NCBI RefSeq assembly: GCF_030272615.1
Contig: NC_081415.1
Location: forward strand, 629,589,240 to 629,653,239
Reading direction: 5' to 3'
Length of the DNA stretch: 64,000 nucleotides
From: Cryptomeria japonica
Taxonomy: Eukaryota > Streptophyta > Pinopsida > Cupressales > Cupressaceae
Both the position numbers and the translations under genes were made by a program. Shown here piece by piece: positions 31,266 through 43,194 of this stretch (its first letter is position 1; every line of letters begins with the position of its first letter). The notes beneath the pieces were generated by a model. That model was not told where the DNA came from, made no database searches, and saw only the letters and a list, made by a program, of their open reading frames with translations.

Positions 31266-32470
31266 TGTAAAGTGGAAAATTGGATCCTAGTGACTCTCCA
31301 CCTAGGAGAGAGAAAGGAAGCCACTACGATGATTTTCACTTGGAAAGGAATTTACATTCAAAAGAGGGGTTGAATCCACTAGATTTGAATTTGAGGGAAA
31401 CAAGGATGTGAATTATGAGTGGATTGCAAGTGGTTGAAGTGTGACTTACCCTCTTTTGTAAATGAGAAAGTTGACTTATTGACTGTGTGGAAAACAAAGA
31501 GGAAATGAGTGAAATGAGGTGCTACCATTTTGGGATCGTGTTGTAACTTTGGATCTGAGCTAATTAGACTAAAGCAGATCTCCCCTGCAAATTTGGAGAA
31601 AAGTCATCAGGACCGTGGTGGGAATGTACATGGTCGGCCACAAAATCTATGAAACGAAAAGGGTTCTTCTGTCTTTGCAAATGAAGCCCAAACCTACAAT
31701 TACAACTATGCACCTGCAACCTACACATAGAAAAGAGAAGAAAGGGGGGTTGTGGATGGGGGTTTTCCTTAGTTAAATTCCAGTTGAGGAATCAACCTAG
31801 AAAGAAAGTAATTGCAAATGCTTGAATGTAAACAATGGAGATGTATACCTTGTAGATCTACATCTTGTTGATGATGATTGCTTTGCTTCTTGAATGTAAT
31901 CACAAATGTTGTATGAAATGGAATGTAACATGACAAAACCCTAACACACACATCTTCTTGCAAATAAATGTTGTAATATTGCTCCAATGGATGAATGAAG
32001 AAGACTTGAATACTTGAAAGCTTGATAATGATCTTGAAATCTTGAATCTTCTCCTTATGCTCTCTCTATCTCTTATCATCTGTCATTCATCTATGAATGA
32101 GGGTATTGAATTCATTTTTATTCATGCCTCAAGGATTAACTTTCAACCACCGAAGGCCACCAAAGAGGAATAAGAAACCCCGAAGACACAAAGTGCATAG
32201 GAGATCGGGCAAGCCACACATAGGACCACCCTAGAAAGTGGGGACAGGGGCGCTACACCCTCATCCTAGGGGGAACAAGGGTGCCATGCCCCTATCCTGC
32301 CCTATTTTGGGGCCTGGACAGGGTCTAGAGCAAATACAAGACATGAAGGTGAAAAGGAGAAGGGTTATAAATGCTAAAATAGATCCTAGTTAAGGAAGGG
32401 GATGCCGTGACCAAGGTGAGGACCCCAAATGTGGTTAAAATTACAAGGTTCACCATTTTATGACACTACA
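31266..32470 (-). repeat. 5' LTR of G2
   Basis: 1205 bp; plus-sense TGTAAAGTGG to GACACTACA. Matches 2476-3465 plus 4956-5181. The right flank is chromovirus pol. Includes GC-rich GGGGACAGGGGCGC/CCTATCCTGCCC patches near 32235-32310. Confidence 0.85.
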
Positions 32471-32840
32471 ATCAAAAAGCATTGGAGAGGTAAGATAATT
32501 TCATGGATTGGCTAGTGTTTACCAGAAGTTTATCAGAAATTTTAGTTCAGTTTGTAACCCTATGACTGAGACCATGAGAGGAGATAGGAAGGAATTTAAG
32601 TGGACCACTAGAGCAAACAAAACTTTTGAATTGTTGAAGCAGAACATGACTGAGCAACCTATGTTGGCTTTACCAGATTTCAATAAGGTATTTCAAGTGG
32701 AACAACAATAAGAGAAGTTTTGAGTCAAGAAGGGAGAGAAATAGCATATTTTAGTGAGAAATTGAATGATGCCCAGAAGAGATATTCAGTGTATGATCAT
32801 AAATTTTATGTCATAGTTCAAGCCTTGAAGAAATGGAAGC
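32471..32840 (+). pseudogene. Chromovirus RT-RNase H junction and RNase H start
   Basis: Frame with IGEVR, FHGLASVYQKFIRNFSSV, KEFKWTTRANKTFELLK and ALPDFNKVFQVE, then after a small deletion LSQEGREIAYFSEKL, QKRYSVYDHKFYVIVQALK and KKWK. At KKWK the 32841-39711 insertion begins; the next residues (HYLFPTKFVVY) are at 39712. The first ~150 bp repeat the segment already present at 2325-2472, so the two flanks of G2 overlap. Confidence 0.88.
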
Positions 32841-33219
32841 TGTTATCACTATTTAAGAAATGGGTTTTCTTTTCCCATAATTGGCTAAGTTTTTGAAATT
32901 TTGAATCAAGCACACTATCAACTGTTTCAAATTTGTGTTAAGTCTTTAAGGGATTAGGGTTTTGGTTCTAAAATCGCTCAAATGTCTGATTAAAACCCTC
33001 TGGTTTCTATTCCTGCATTACTTTAATTCACTTAAGTGATGGGTCTTGGGGTCGTATGAAGTGTTCCCCCTTGTCATTTGCCTAGGCGGTTGGTAAATAA
33101 TCGTAAAAAATTTATGCCTTAAGTCTTTTTCCTTCTAATGTTGTTGGACCCAGTAAATGTCATGCAACTCTCAGATGGATCTACAAATTTTGACATTTCA
33201 TTAGGCGAAGTTGTGAGTG

Positions 33220-34760
33220 CTTTAAGTCTTGCGAAATGGTGAAAGGAAAAGCATGTTCAATGGTGCACATTTGGTCGGGTTTAACGAGACTCCATCTAGC
33301 TCAAGATCTAATGGCTAGCGTTGATTTGCAGCTGAAACCAGCAAGCAAGTTACCTTTCATGAAATGGCGAAAAGGTTTGGCAGGACCCTGCAACGAAGAC
33401 TTTTCAAATGGTTAAAAGGTGATCAAGTTCAAGAGAGATCAACGGTTCGTGTTGTTTTGTGGCCGGTAGATGCTCACGTGTTATGCCCTGCGAAGCAGCG
33501 AAAAGGTTTATGGCCCAGGAAAAAATAGGTTTATAAAGAGGCTAACAAATGCGCAGGTTCCCAGAGATCCAATGGTTAGCGCAGTTTCGCATAGGAGAGA
33601 TGCTCAAAAGTTAGCTTTCACGAAGCAGCGAAATGACATGGCACTCCAAGCAGGTAGTCCAGTTGGTTTAGATGGCAAATCAGATAAAGACACGTGGCAG
33701 AAAGTCAAAGTAGTCAGCAAGTCGGATCTAAGGCTTAAAAGGTGGGTCCAAGAGGATGACTCATGTCGCGGTGTGTGAAAGTGACTTGGCAGATCCAGGT
33801 GGTAAGGATGAGGTGGAATTAGATGTTTCCTCTCAGCGAATGAAAGGTTGACATGTCAGTTCAAAAATGACTAGATGCCAGGTGGATAATGTTGAATCAG
33901 AGGGCCCACGTTTGTCAGATTCAGTTAAGTTGTTAAGCATCGAGCAAGTCAAATATAATCTAACAATCCGTGTGTATTCACAAAGGTAAAATGTTTGTGT
34001 TTTAAAACTAGTGAAAGGTTTTTGGGCCTCGAAGAACAGATACAGCATGAAGGTAAAAGGGGATCAACTCTGATTTGATCCAAGGGATCACATTGTTTCG
34101 TGACTACGAACTAACTGAGGGATATGCTTCATGAAATGGTGAAAGAGAAAAGAAGGTTCTTCCCAGTGTAATACTAGATGGTGACGTGTCGATTGACACA
34201 TGGTTTCAAAAGAAATTGAGGGCCCACCAAGGTGTAACCGACAGTTATAAGGGAAATAGGACATGTGGCTGACTTTGAACTAAACTCGAAGAGTTTTCCA
34301 AGGCTAATGGCTGAGTGCCACGTGGTATTTGGTAACCAATGGGAGAGAGGGTAAGCGATGCAAGCATAAAGGTCTCACTTAAAGGATGCTCATCTTGGGA
34401 TTGATCCAATGTTTCACATTGTTTCATGGCCTAAAGTTGAAAGCGGGTTAAGCTATGCGAAATAGCAAAAAATCGTTAGGCATCAAGATAAGGCGCAGTT
34501 AGTGAAAAAAGCTAACGGTCCCAGTAAGAGTTAAAGGCTAAGCGATTGGAGTCCCATCTGACGCCTGGCTTATCTTCGTGAAAGAAAAGTGCTCATGGGA
34601 TAAAGCCTGCAAAGTGGCGAAAATAGGTGCGGCCCAATGCAAGGGCAGAGATGTTAAGATAGTGTAAAGACTGATTAAGTTCCATTTGATCGGATGGCTG
34701 GCGTGATTTTGTTTGACGAAATTGCTCGAAGGTTATGCTTTGCGAGATGGTGAAAGAGCA
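33220..34760. repeat. Degenerate ~130-bp tandem array
   Basis: The phrase TGCGAAATGGYGAAAAGG, or close variants, recurs near 33228, 33356, 33487, 33619, 34127, 34452, 34605 and 34737, with many intervals of 128-132 bp. A second phrase (ATGGCTAGCGTT-like) recurs in step near 33307, 33436, 33571, 34559 and 34690. I estimate about twelve units, the middle ones heavily decayed. It lies in the leader before the gene at 35132. Confidence 0.65.
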
Positions 34761-35131
34761 GAAGGAAAAAATGTGCAGGTGTGTTGTGACCTGTTGGAGT
34801 GAAAATTTTGAATTCTTTCATGAATTCAATTTTGAAGGGACGGCCGAAGCATGCGGTATCAATGTCATAGTTAAGAGCTTGAGTACTATATATGATCTCG
34901 TATCAATTGAATGAAGGTATCATTCTAAAGAATAGTTGCAGAGAAGTGGTTGTAGAGCTATTTTCTTCAAATACAAAGCAAATTTATTCAGTTGTAGAGT
35001 GGATTCCTTCGAGCAAAAATAGGTTCTCTTATACTCTTGTTTGGCAATCACTTAGCAGTGTGTTTTAATTAAGGTCTTGATTTGTCATAGAATAGTTGGG
35101 GCTAATAATTAAACTGCTTGCATATTTTTAA

Positions 35132-38100
35132 GATGGCACCTAAGAGAGAATTCTCAAGAAAAGTTAATTACCAGGAAAGGGCTATTTGTGATGATTTCCT
35201 TGAATAGTTGACTGTCAACTAATGTGGCTGCAAAGATAAAAGAACTTGTGCCAAGAGCTCCTCGCCTAAAAATAGGGGAGGGATTGTATGATAAAGGTAA
35301 CTGGCTGAGAGACCCACAGGTTGGGTTGTCTAGGTTGGGGTTATTCAAGGTTGGATTTGGCATGAGAAACTCCTCAGCCCTGCATAACAGTATCTGGGAG
35401 CTAGATGTGGGAAAATTGGTAGTTCCAGGAGTATTCATGGATGCGGATCTCCTAACTTAGATTGCACTCAATTATGATCCAGTCACAAGAAGTATTAGGG
35501 ATATAAACAAGAAAACCCCCATTGAAATAAATAATGAGGAGTTCAAAAATGCTTTTGGGCTTAGTGAGTTTACCAATTTTCTAGAACCTATTAATTTCAA
35601 ATCACTAGATCAAGTATACAGTGTACAGAGGAACCACCTTAGAAATGGGCCTCTTAAAGAATTCTTTGTGAAGATAGGTGGGTTGACAGTTGTAGGACCC
35701 AACACTAAAGAGCCCTTCTCATTAAACTTGTTCACCCTTAGGGCTAAGGGATTATACTGGTCACTTTGCCAAATTTTAGGAGAGGATGCTGAGGCAAATA
35801 TGCCCACTCATTACATGTTAATGTTTGCTAAAATATTGAATCCTTCTCTTGCAGTGACTTTTGATTATGCTTCCTTTATCATTGATGCTATCCATGAAGG
35901 ATTGATAGGAGTAAAGAATGGGAAGGTTGATAGGCCTTTTGGATGGTATTCCCTCCTTATGCATTTATTTTTATTCAAGGGTGGCGATTATTTTGCAAGT
36001 GGAATGGATCTTGTAAAAGAGAAAGATGGAGAAAAAATGCTAGTGCAGTTATGGAGTATAGTGTTGTCATGGGACAGAGAAGATGCAAGCTTCTTAAAGT
36101 TTGATAAGTATTTTGTATCTAAAATTAGGATTCTCCTCTGTTCAGAAAATCCAAGAGTCCCCAAGGTTCTTTTGGAATTTATTAGGCGAAAAGAGTTTGC
36201 AGAGAATATAAAAATTGTTCACAATTGGGGTGGTATCTACTTATACCTTGTTTCCACGGTTTTCAGAGTATATGGTTTCACAGGCACTCCATTTTTGTTA
36301 CCCTATCAGGTCCCTCTTAAAGTGGGAATTGCAGAGATCCTCAGGCAGATTGGTGGTGTGCAGGAGGCAGAGTTAACAGGTAGAGGTAAAGGGACCATTT
36401 TCCCTATAGTTACCATAGCACACCAATTTGTGATAGTTAAAGGAGGTTGGAAGTCTTTTGGAGATTTCCTTCAACCATATCATTTGTCAACTGTAGTATC
36501 CAGGTGTGCTGACCCTGAAGACTTCTTCAATGGCATGTTTAGAAAGAGGGCAATATGTAGAGGTAAACCCCACCAATTCCAGTTTCCTGAAGACCTCATT
36601 AGGAATGAGTTTGATCTAGATGAGCAAGAGTTGAGGAAGGAAAAGTGGGTGGCTTATAAAAAGGCCTTAGATTTTGTACATCAATTTGATACTAGCTATG
36701 ACCCATTGTGTAGCTTCCACCCTTTTGAGGAGAAGATAAAGTTCCTAATTCTTTGTTTTGAGGATGTAATGCAGACTTTGAAAGAAAAGAGAGAGGTTGT
36801 AATAAAAAACAACCCTGAGAAAGCAAGACTGGTTCTAAGTAGGTCTGCATCCACTAGAGAAATCCCTTCTGGTGACTACATGTTGCATAAGAAGTCCAAT
36901 TACAGTGTGTTGATGCCTACAATAGGGGAGCCCTCTACTTCAAAGGGGAAGAGGAAGATACAGGATGTCATTGACATTCAAGATAGCCCAAAGAAACAAA
37001 GAGTGGGAAAATAAATACAATCTGATCAACCTTTGTACTCTCCATCTCAATCCCCTATTCATATAGGAGATGAGCAGGCAGTAGCTAAGCAACTTTTACA
37101 GTTAGGTAGCCTTGGAGACATAGCATATACATATGATGAAGTGGAAGAGGGGATGCCAAAAGAGCCCCCTACTACTGAAATGAATATCACTGCTAATGAG
37201 TTCAAGGGCCAGGAGTGGGATCCTGAGATTAAGCAAGCCAGTGAAGATTTCTTGGCTGACAATAACTTTGTTACTTCAGGAGCATTCTTGCAGTTTATGT
37301 GGAAGCAAAACATTGACAAGTATAATGAAAGGTGTGAAAAGAGGAAAGGTTGGTAGCCTCATAGAGATCCAACTCTGGTGGAGGAGGAAATAAAGTAAGA
37401 AATGATTGATGAGTTTAAGACCATCACTCCCGAGCAAGGAAGAGATATGGTGGCACAAGCTGGAGTACTCATTCTCCCCGAGTGGGACATAGCAGATGCC
37501 TTGGTATTAGAGGTAGCTAGAAAAGAGACCAAACCTATGGAGGGGGTCACTTTCAGCAAAGACAATGTTGCACTGGTCATGTGGTCTCTTAAAAGAGATG
37601 AGAATAAGAGAAATAAGGACACCCCAGGGTCAAGTTACCTTGGTGGAATGATAGTGAAAAGAGTTCAGAGCACTGGGGTAGTAGAAGCTACTAGCACTGT
37701 GCTAGAAACTGCAAAGTTTAGTGTTGCAGTGGCAAAAAGGGAGGCTAAGGAAAAGGCAGATCTCTAGGTTAAGTTGGAGACAGTTTTAAAAGCCTATAGT
37801 AGTGCCAAGGAAGAGGTAAGGGGTAAAGACAGCATCATTGCCAAGCTACAAAGCCAATTGGCAAGACAATACCATCAAGGTGAGTCTTCAACACTAATGA
37901 TCTCCTCTTCTCCTATGAGACCTCCACCTACCAGGCCCATTATTGAGTTTCCACCATCTCTAGCACCTTCTGGCTCTCAATTGGTTGAGATTACTCCTCA
38001 TGAGTTGGAGGATTTAAAACAGGCTTAGGCCCTGTATGAAAAGAAATATGAGGAAAGAGTAAGGGCTACAATTTTAAGTTTTGTTGACACCATAGGGGCC

Positions 38101-38772
38101 TCATTGTTGTATTACAACATGAGCAAGATTCTAGATATGTGGAATGAGCTTAATGGAGATAACGCCATTTTAATGCCTATTTTTGACAAGTGGAAGCCTA
38201 GAGGGTAGGATTTGGAGATTATTTGTGTATCCTATGATGAAGCAAGGGCTGATCCTATTATCAAATCCACTTGTGACACCACAAAGGATCTAGTAAAATT
38301 AGCAGAAGGAATAGATAATGCTGACAGGAAGATCAATTTGTACAAGAAGGAGTACACTGATTAGGTTTTTGAATTGCTCCCAGGAGGTTTTGTCAGCCCT
38401 AACCAATTGAAGGACAAACAAGTATGGCTTAAGGAATTAGAAGCCAAATTGTCAGCTAGAATAAAAGGAATTATTAGCTTAGAAGATGCTTCCTTCTTTG
38501 TTGTAACAATTGAGGAGATACAGAGAATCAAATCTCATTATGGTTTTCTCAATTCAAAGGTTAACAAAATGATAAATTCTTTGAGAAGGTTAGTCAAGGA
38601 AAAAGAAAAAGTGATTAACTTCGCATGGCCAGATGATGATGCATACAATGAGTGGACAAGAAAATATGCCATACAGGATGTAGAGCAATTAGAAGGAACT
38701 CCTGAATAGTTAGAAGAGGTTGCAACTAGACAACAAGTAGAAGAAGCCTCAGAGGTTGAAAAGGACTTGTAA
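35132..38772 (+). pseudogene. ~1210-codon decayed gene of the ORF-X type (copy 2)
   Basis: Begins MAPKREFSRKVNYQERAI at 35132 (context AAGATGGC), shifts by one base near 35220 and then keeps one frame to TAA 38770, with about nine stops, seven of them TAG. The cleanest stretch is 448 codons (35668-37014). Landmarks: TPIEINNEEFKNAFGLSE; then at 35872-36012 SFIIDAIHEGLIGVK...FGWYSLLMHLFLF; a basic GKRKIQDVIDIQDSPKKQR near the middle, possibly nuclear; then acidic and Lys/Glu-rich parts and a C-terminal region with heptad-like character (38374-38709). Length and layout match ORF-X of element B. No pol or transposase motif, no transmembrane segment. Function unknown. Confidence 0.7.
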
Positions 38773-39711
38773 CTGCATTTGTAAAAGATTTTGTAGCTTC
38801 TTCTTGAAAAGTAATGATTTTAACAAACTCTCCTAGGAAAGTCCGAAGCTTTGTATGCATCCATATTGTTATAAATGGATACCAGGACTAGTAGAAAAAT
38901 GATTGCAAATAATTGTAAGAAAACGCTGCAGAAATTTATCTGAGCTTTTCCAAGTTTAATGGAGAATATTTGAGGGTTTCTTGTAATACTTTTTTGAAGA
39001 AAATATCAATATACAAACCATTGGTTTTGAGTTAAAACTTTGTGTTCTCTTCAAATGTGTTTTCAAGTGTTTACTATTTCATTCTAAATAATCCAAGGTT
39101 ATTTCGTTTGAATAGGGGTTGTAAGGCAACCTTCAGTAGATATGTTTCTTAGCTTTTCTCTTCATGAGGGGAATTAAATATGCAGGAATCACTTCTACCA
39201 GTAAATTCCTTGTGAGATATTTTGAATCTTGATGAGCATAGTTTAATTTGGTATGAACAAATTATTATGTGTGTCAGGCATATATAGGGATCTACAAAAG
39301 CCAAACTAATGGGATATGTGTAGATATTTGATTATGGGAGTATTGTTTGAACTTAGATGACTCTGTGACCTTGGATAAGGCACTGGTATAGATCGAGGTT
39401 GTCTATTACATATTTTGTAGGTCAATACTGAATATGAGTATAATTTTCATTCCTTTGTTTCAGTTATTTTAAGGTGATTAGATCCACTGGTTTTCTGGAC
39501 TGGTTTGCTGTGGATTTATCTTTTAAGAGTGTGAATTTAGTTCACAAAGGTATACCCACCTAGACTTTTAGTAGGTCCGAAGTGTAGAAGGTTAAATCAA
39601 ACCTTGTCATATGTTGTCCTGGAAGTTTCCTTCTCTTTAATATCTCTTCTACACGCAGAGTTATTATATCATTATAAGGATGTTGAAGTGAATCAGATTT
39701 TGAAGACAACA
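38773..39711 (+). other. 3' non-coding part of the 6.87-kb insertion
   Basis: AT-rich, no convincing frame. Possible polyadenylation-type AATAAT/TATAAA text near 38870-38910. No obvious copy of the insertion's left end. Confidence 0.45.
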
Positions 39712-41465
39712 GAAACATTACTTGTTTCCTACGAAGTTTGTGGTGTATACAAATCATCAAGCTTTGCAATATTTGAACATTCAGAGTAAATTAAATTAGA
39801 GACATATGAGATGGGTAGAATTATTGTAGAGTTACACCTTTGTGTTAAAGCATAGAAGTGGGAAATCTAAAAAAGTTGTTGATGCATTAAGTAGGAGAAG
39901 GAATTTGCTAACAGAGATGAGAGTGACAGTATTAGGTTTTGAAAATTTGAAGACCTTGTATGATAAAGATCTGGATTTTGCAAAACCTTAGAAAGCATGT
40001 AGAGAACCGGTTATGGTTGATAGGACCAAATGGTTGGATTATTTCATTTAGGATGGGATGTTATTCAAGGGAGTTCAGTTATGCATACCTAAGAGTTCCA
40101 TGAGAGAGAACCTACTCAAAGAGAAACACAGTGGAGGTTTAACTGGATATTTTGGCATTGATAAAAAAATTGCATTGGTGAGTTAGCAGTACTTTTGGCC
40201 CTAGATTCATAAGGATGTTAAAAGATATGTGCATAGTTGTAGAGTTTGTCAAGTTGCAAAAGGTAGTAGTCCAAATTTGGGATTGTATAAACCTTTGACA
40301 GTATCAGTAAGACCTTGAGAGGATATAAGAATGGATTTTGTACTTGGATTGCCTAAGGCACTGAGAGGGAATAATTTTATATTTGTGGTAGTGGATAGAT
40401 TTTCAAAGATGGCTCATTTCATACCTTGTAAGAAGACATCAGATGCATTGCATGTAGAAAACCTATTTTTCAAGGAAGTGGTGAGATTGCATGGATTACC
40501 TAAGAGCATAGTTTCAGACAGAGACACTAAGTTTTTTGTCTATTTTTGGGGAACACTTTGGAAGAAGATGAAGATAGATTTGAAGTCCAATTCTAATTTT
40601 CATCCACAAACTGATGGACAGACAGAAGTAGTTAACCGGAGTTTGGGAAACTTTTTGAGATGTTTAGTGGGAGATAAAACCGGAAGTTGGGATTTGATCC
40701 TTGCATATGTAGAGTTTGCCTATAACAATTCAGTGAATAGAAGTACCAAAAAAACACCTTTTGAGATTGTTACCGGAGTGCATCCTAGAGGAATAGTATA
40801 ATTAAGAGACATTAGCAGTGAAGACCAAAAGAGTTCAGAAGAAGAACATTTTGTAGATCACATGGAAGCATTGCATATTCAGGTTAAACATCATTTGGAT
40901 GACATGAATAAAAAATATAAGGAGAAGACACATGAGAAGAGGAGACATAAGGAATTTGAAGTTCGCGATGAAGTGATGGTATACTTGAGAAAAAAGAGAT
41001 TCTCAGTTGGAACATATAATAAGTTGCAGATGAAGAAGTTTGGACCTTGTAAGATTTTGAGGAAGTTTAATTCTGGAAATGCATATGAAGTAGGGCTACC
41101 AGATAGTCTAAGTTTTTCACCTATATTCAACATTGCAGATCTTCATGAGTACCATGAACTAGAATTTAGTGAGGACAGTGTTGCAGACCTTGAGAAACAA
41201 TTGCCCTAGAAGGAACCAGATAATATTGAAGAGATCTTGGAAAGTAGGATTGGGTGTAGTACCCGTAACAGTTAGTACAAATAATATCTTGTGAAGTGGA
41301 AGAGCAGACCAATCAAAGATTCATCTTGGATTTCTCAGGTAGAGGTAGACCACCTTGGTTTCCCTTTGACCCTAGCAAAGTGTGAGGCTCACTTTTTCAT
41401 TAACCCAAGATCTCTGATGCGAGAGAATCCCCGATTCACAACAATCTTGTATCAACCAAAAACAT
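39712..41465 (+). pseudogene. Chromovirus RNase H end, integrase and chromodomain
   Basis: Starts with the end of RNase H (HYLFPTKFVVYTNHQALQYL; RHMRWVE; DALSRR). Integrase follows: an HHCC zinc finger (HSGGLTGYFG...CRVCQ near 40130-40255), the DDE core with MDFVLGLP, VSDRDTKF and NFHPQTDGQTEVVNR (40331-40801), then a GPY/F-type module (KKFGPCKILRKF...AYEVGLP, 40862-41209) and a chromodomain-like YLVKWKSRPIKDSSW (about 41285-41340). A C-terminal chromodomain places it among chromoviruses, where it directs integration to particular chromatin. About ten stops, mostly TAG, so non-functional. Confidence 0.92.
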
Positions 41466-42185
41466 TTTCTTTTCTATTTTATTTTCTGTTTGCAGTTTCA
41501 GTGTTCCTTTCTGTGTGTTCCAGTTTTGGCTCACTAGATCCTGTAGAGTTGGATTGTACTTGAAGACTTGATCATCTTTCTTTCTTACAAATCACATCTC
41601 ATTTAGATTACTTTCTGGCAAGATATCGCTATTGGTTTCCATGATAGTTTCTTGTTACCGGTTGTTCCTTTGTTACTGGTTGCTTGAGACCTATTCTGGT
41701 GATCTACAGGAACCCATTCTGAACCATGCGGATCCTTGGACGTTGATCTCGATGTTTCCTGGCATGTGGTTGACCTTCCACATTTCATCCTTTGGATTTT
41801 AATGAGGGATCTCTTGGCGGAGGTCGACCTTGTTCATTTTGCATGCTAGGTCTTGTTCTTCGAGTTTTGATCCCTTTTGGGCCAACTGGATCCTTTGGAT
41901 CAATATATATATTTGTAATCATGCTTTAGAATACAATCAATAGAAGATAAATTAGAATCAATCAAAGATAGACTATTCCTAGAAGATAGATCTTTCGATT
42001 CAAGGTCCCGGTGTGACCTATTCTACTAGGCCTGTGTGCTGGTATGTTGTAACTCGGTTGTTACTGATTGGATGTAATCAAATTTTATGCAATAAAACTA
42101 TCTGTTCTGCATTGCCTCCATTATATCTATGTGTTTTAGTTGTGTTTACTCTTTCTGATTGGTTCTGACTAATCTCCTTGAGGTC
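41466..42185 (+). repeat. Chromovirus 3' UTR and probable LTR
   Basis: Non-coding sequence directly after the chromodomain. Contains a TATA-like ATATATATATTTG near 41902 and pyrimidine-rich text ending CCTCCTCCCAGTGAC. No second copy exists in the window, so the LTR limits are not proven. Confidence 0.45.
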
Positions 42186-42189
42186 CCTC

Positions 42190-42850
42190 CTCCCAGTGAC
42201 TACTTCAATAAATAATGAAAATATCATGCTTACCAGAACACAACAACAGAGTGATTTACGTGGGGAAAATCCTTTTGGGAGAAAAACATCACACTCCAAA
42301 AGAAACTCAATGTATTATTCAACTATCAATAACAGATTACAATATACTTGCAGAGAAAGCTCTTCACAAGAGTACTGTTAATCAGAGACTCAAAGGTAAC
42401 TCAATAGCCATAAGACTCTTACACACAACCTCTATCTTATGCACCTCATGTATAGGAGATACAATACAAGAAACAATCAAACGGTATTACAAAACCATGG
42501 GCTAAAACCAACCAATACAGTAGAGTCGACCTTATCTCCATTCTAGATGCCCTATGACATGTCAAAACACACATCAATAGATGTTCCTCCCTTTTACAAC
42601 TTATTTATGTGTTTGATGTAATTTATATTTCCTATTGTAGGAGTTCAACCTTCCGGAGGCCATAACTTGTGAGCTGTGTGTTTGATTGACAAACCGTTTG
42701 AAGCGTCGAAAGTCTCACAAAGTTATCTATCGCCTCGTAAACCACTATGCCATTTACGCCCACTTTTTAGGGTATTTTGGAGCCTCTAAAGTCCTCAAAA
42801 TTAATTTCAAAACCTTTCATTGCACCCTCCAAAAATGAAAACTTTAATAT
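42190..42850 (-). repeat. Probable Copia LTR fragment in reverse orientation
   Basis: Reverse complement shows GGATTTTCCCCACGTAAATC (near 42250), the same cassette as in the Copia LTRs, preceded by a TTTTTCTCCC phrase. No convincing frame. Ends undefined. Confidence 0.35.
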
Positions 42851-42858
42851 CTTCAAAA

Positions 42859-43194
42859 CTAGCTATGATCTTGTGACGAAACTTTGCCAACATGCTCATC
42901 TATCCAACCAGAAGTTTCGGGAGAATTTTTCACCATTTCATACTCAAAAAAAATCTCACTATAAATAGTAACCTCATGTAAATGCAAGGTTGAGACACCA
43001 TTTTCCCAACAAGATACAAGCCCATTGGGGTCAACTTTGAAGAATTTTTCTATCATTTCTTGATTTTAATGATCATCCATGAAATTTTTTCAGATGTGGG
43101 GAGTGCTTAGGTTGGTCAGCTAATTGTTCCTCTTGTTGGGGATCATGATTGACAAGGAGACTAGGTTCAAGCATCTCACTACCTTCGGCGGCCA
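42859..43194 (-). pseudogene. Unrecognised short reverse-strand gene start
   Basis: Minus-strand ATG at 43194 in a strong context (AAAGATGGCCGCC) begins MAAEGSEMLEPSLLVNHDPQ and stops after about 40 codons; a second frame (MIEKFFKVDPNGLVSCWENG, 42859-43056) follows almost at once, suggesting one frameshifted gene. No domain recognised. It may be the start of the gag of a minus-strand element. Confidence 0.3.

Larger units (their letters stand above)
32841..39711 (+). mobile_element. 6.87-kb insertion of unknown class carrying a large gene
   Basis: It splits the chromovirus RNase H precisely. Flanks GAAGC (32836-32840) and GAAAC (39712-39716) look like a 5-bp target duplication with one change, and the termini are TGTTATC and GACAACA, an imperfect 7-bp inverted pair of the kind found at LTR ends. 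Yet I could not find two LTR copies within it, nor a primer site, polypurine tract, RT, integrase or DNA transposase. It contains a ~130-bp degenerate tandem array (33220-34760) and one long decayed gene (35132-38772). It could be a non-autonomous LTR element whose LTRs have diverged beyond recognition, or another class. Confidence 0.75.

Noticed and set aside
33220-34760. Regularly spaced repeats considered as a CRISPR array
   Set aside because: Units are ~130 bp, degenerate, without exact short direct repeats and unique spacers, and the context is a plant transposon.
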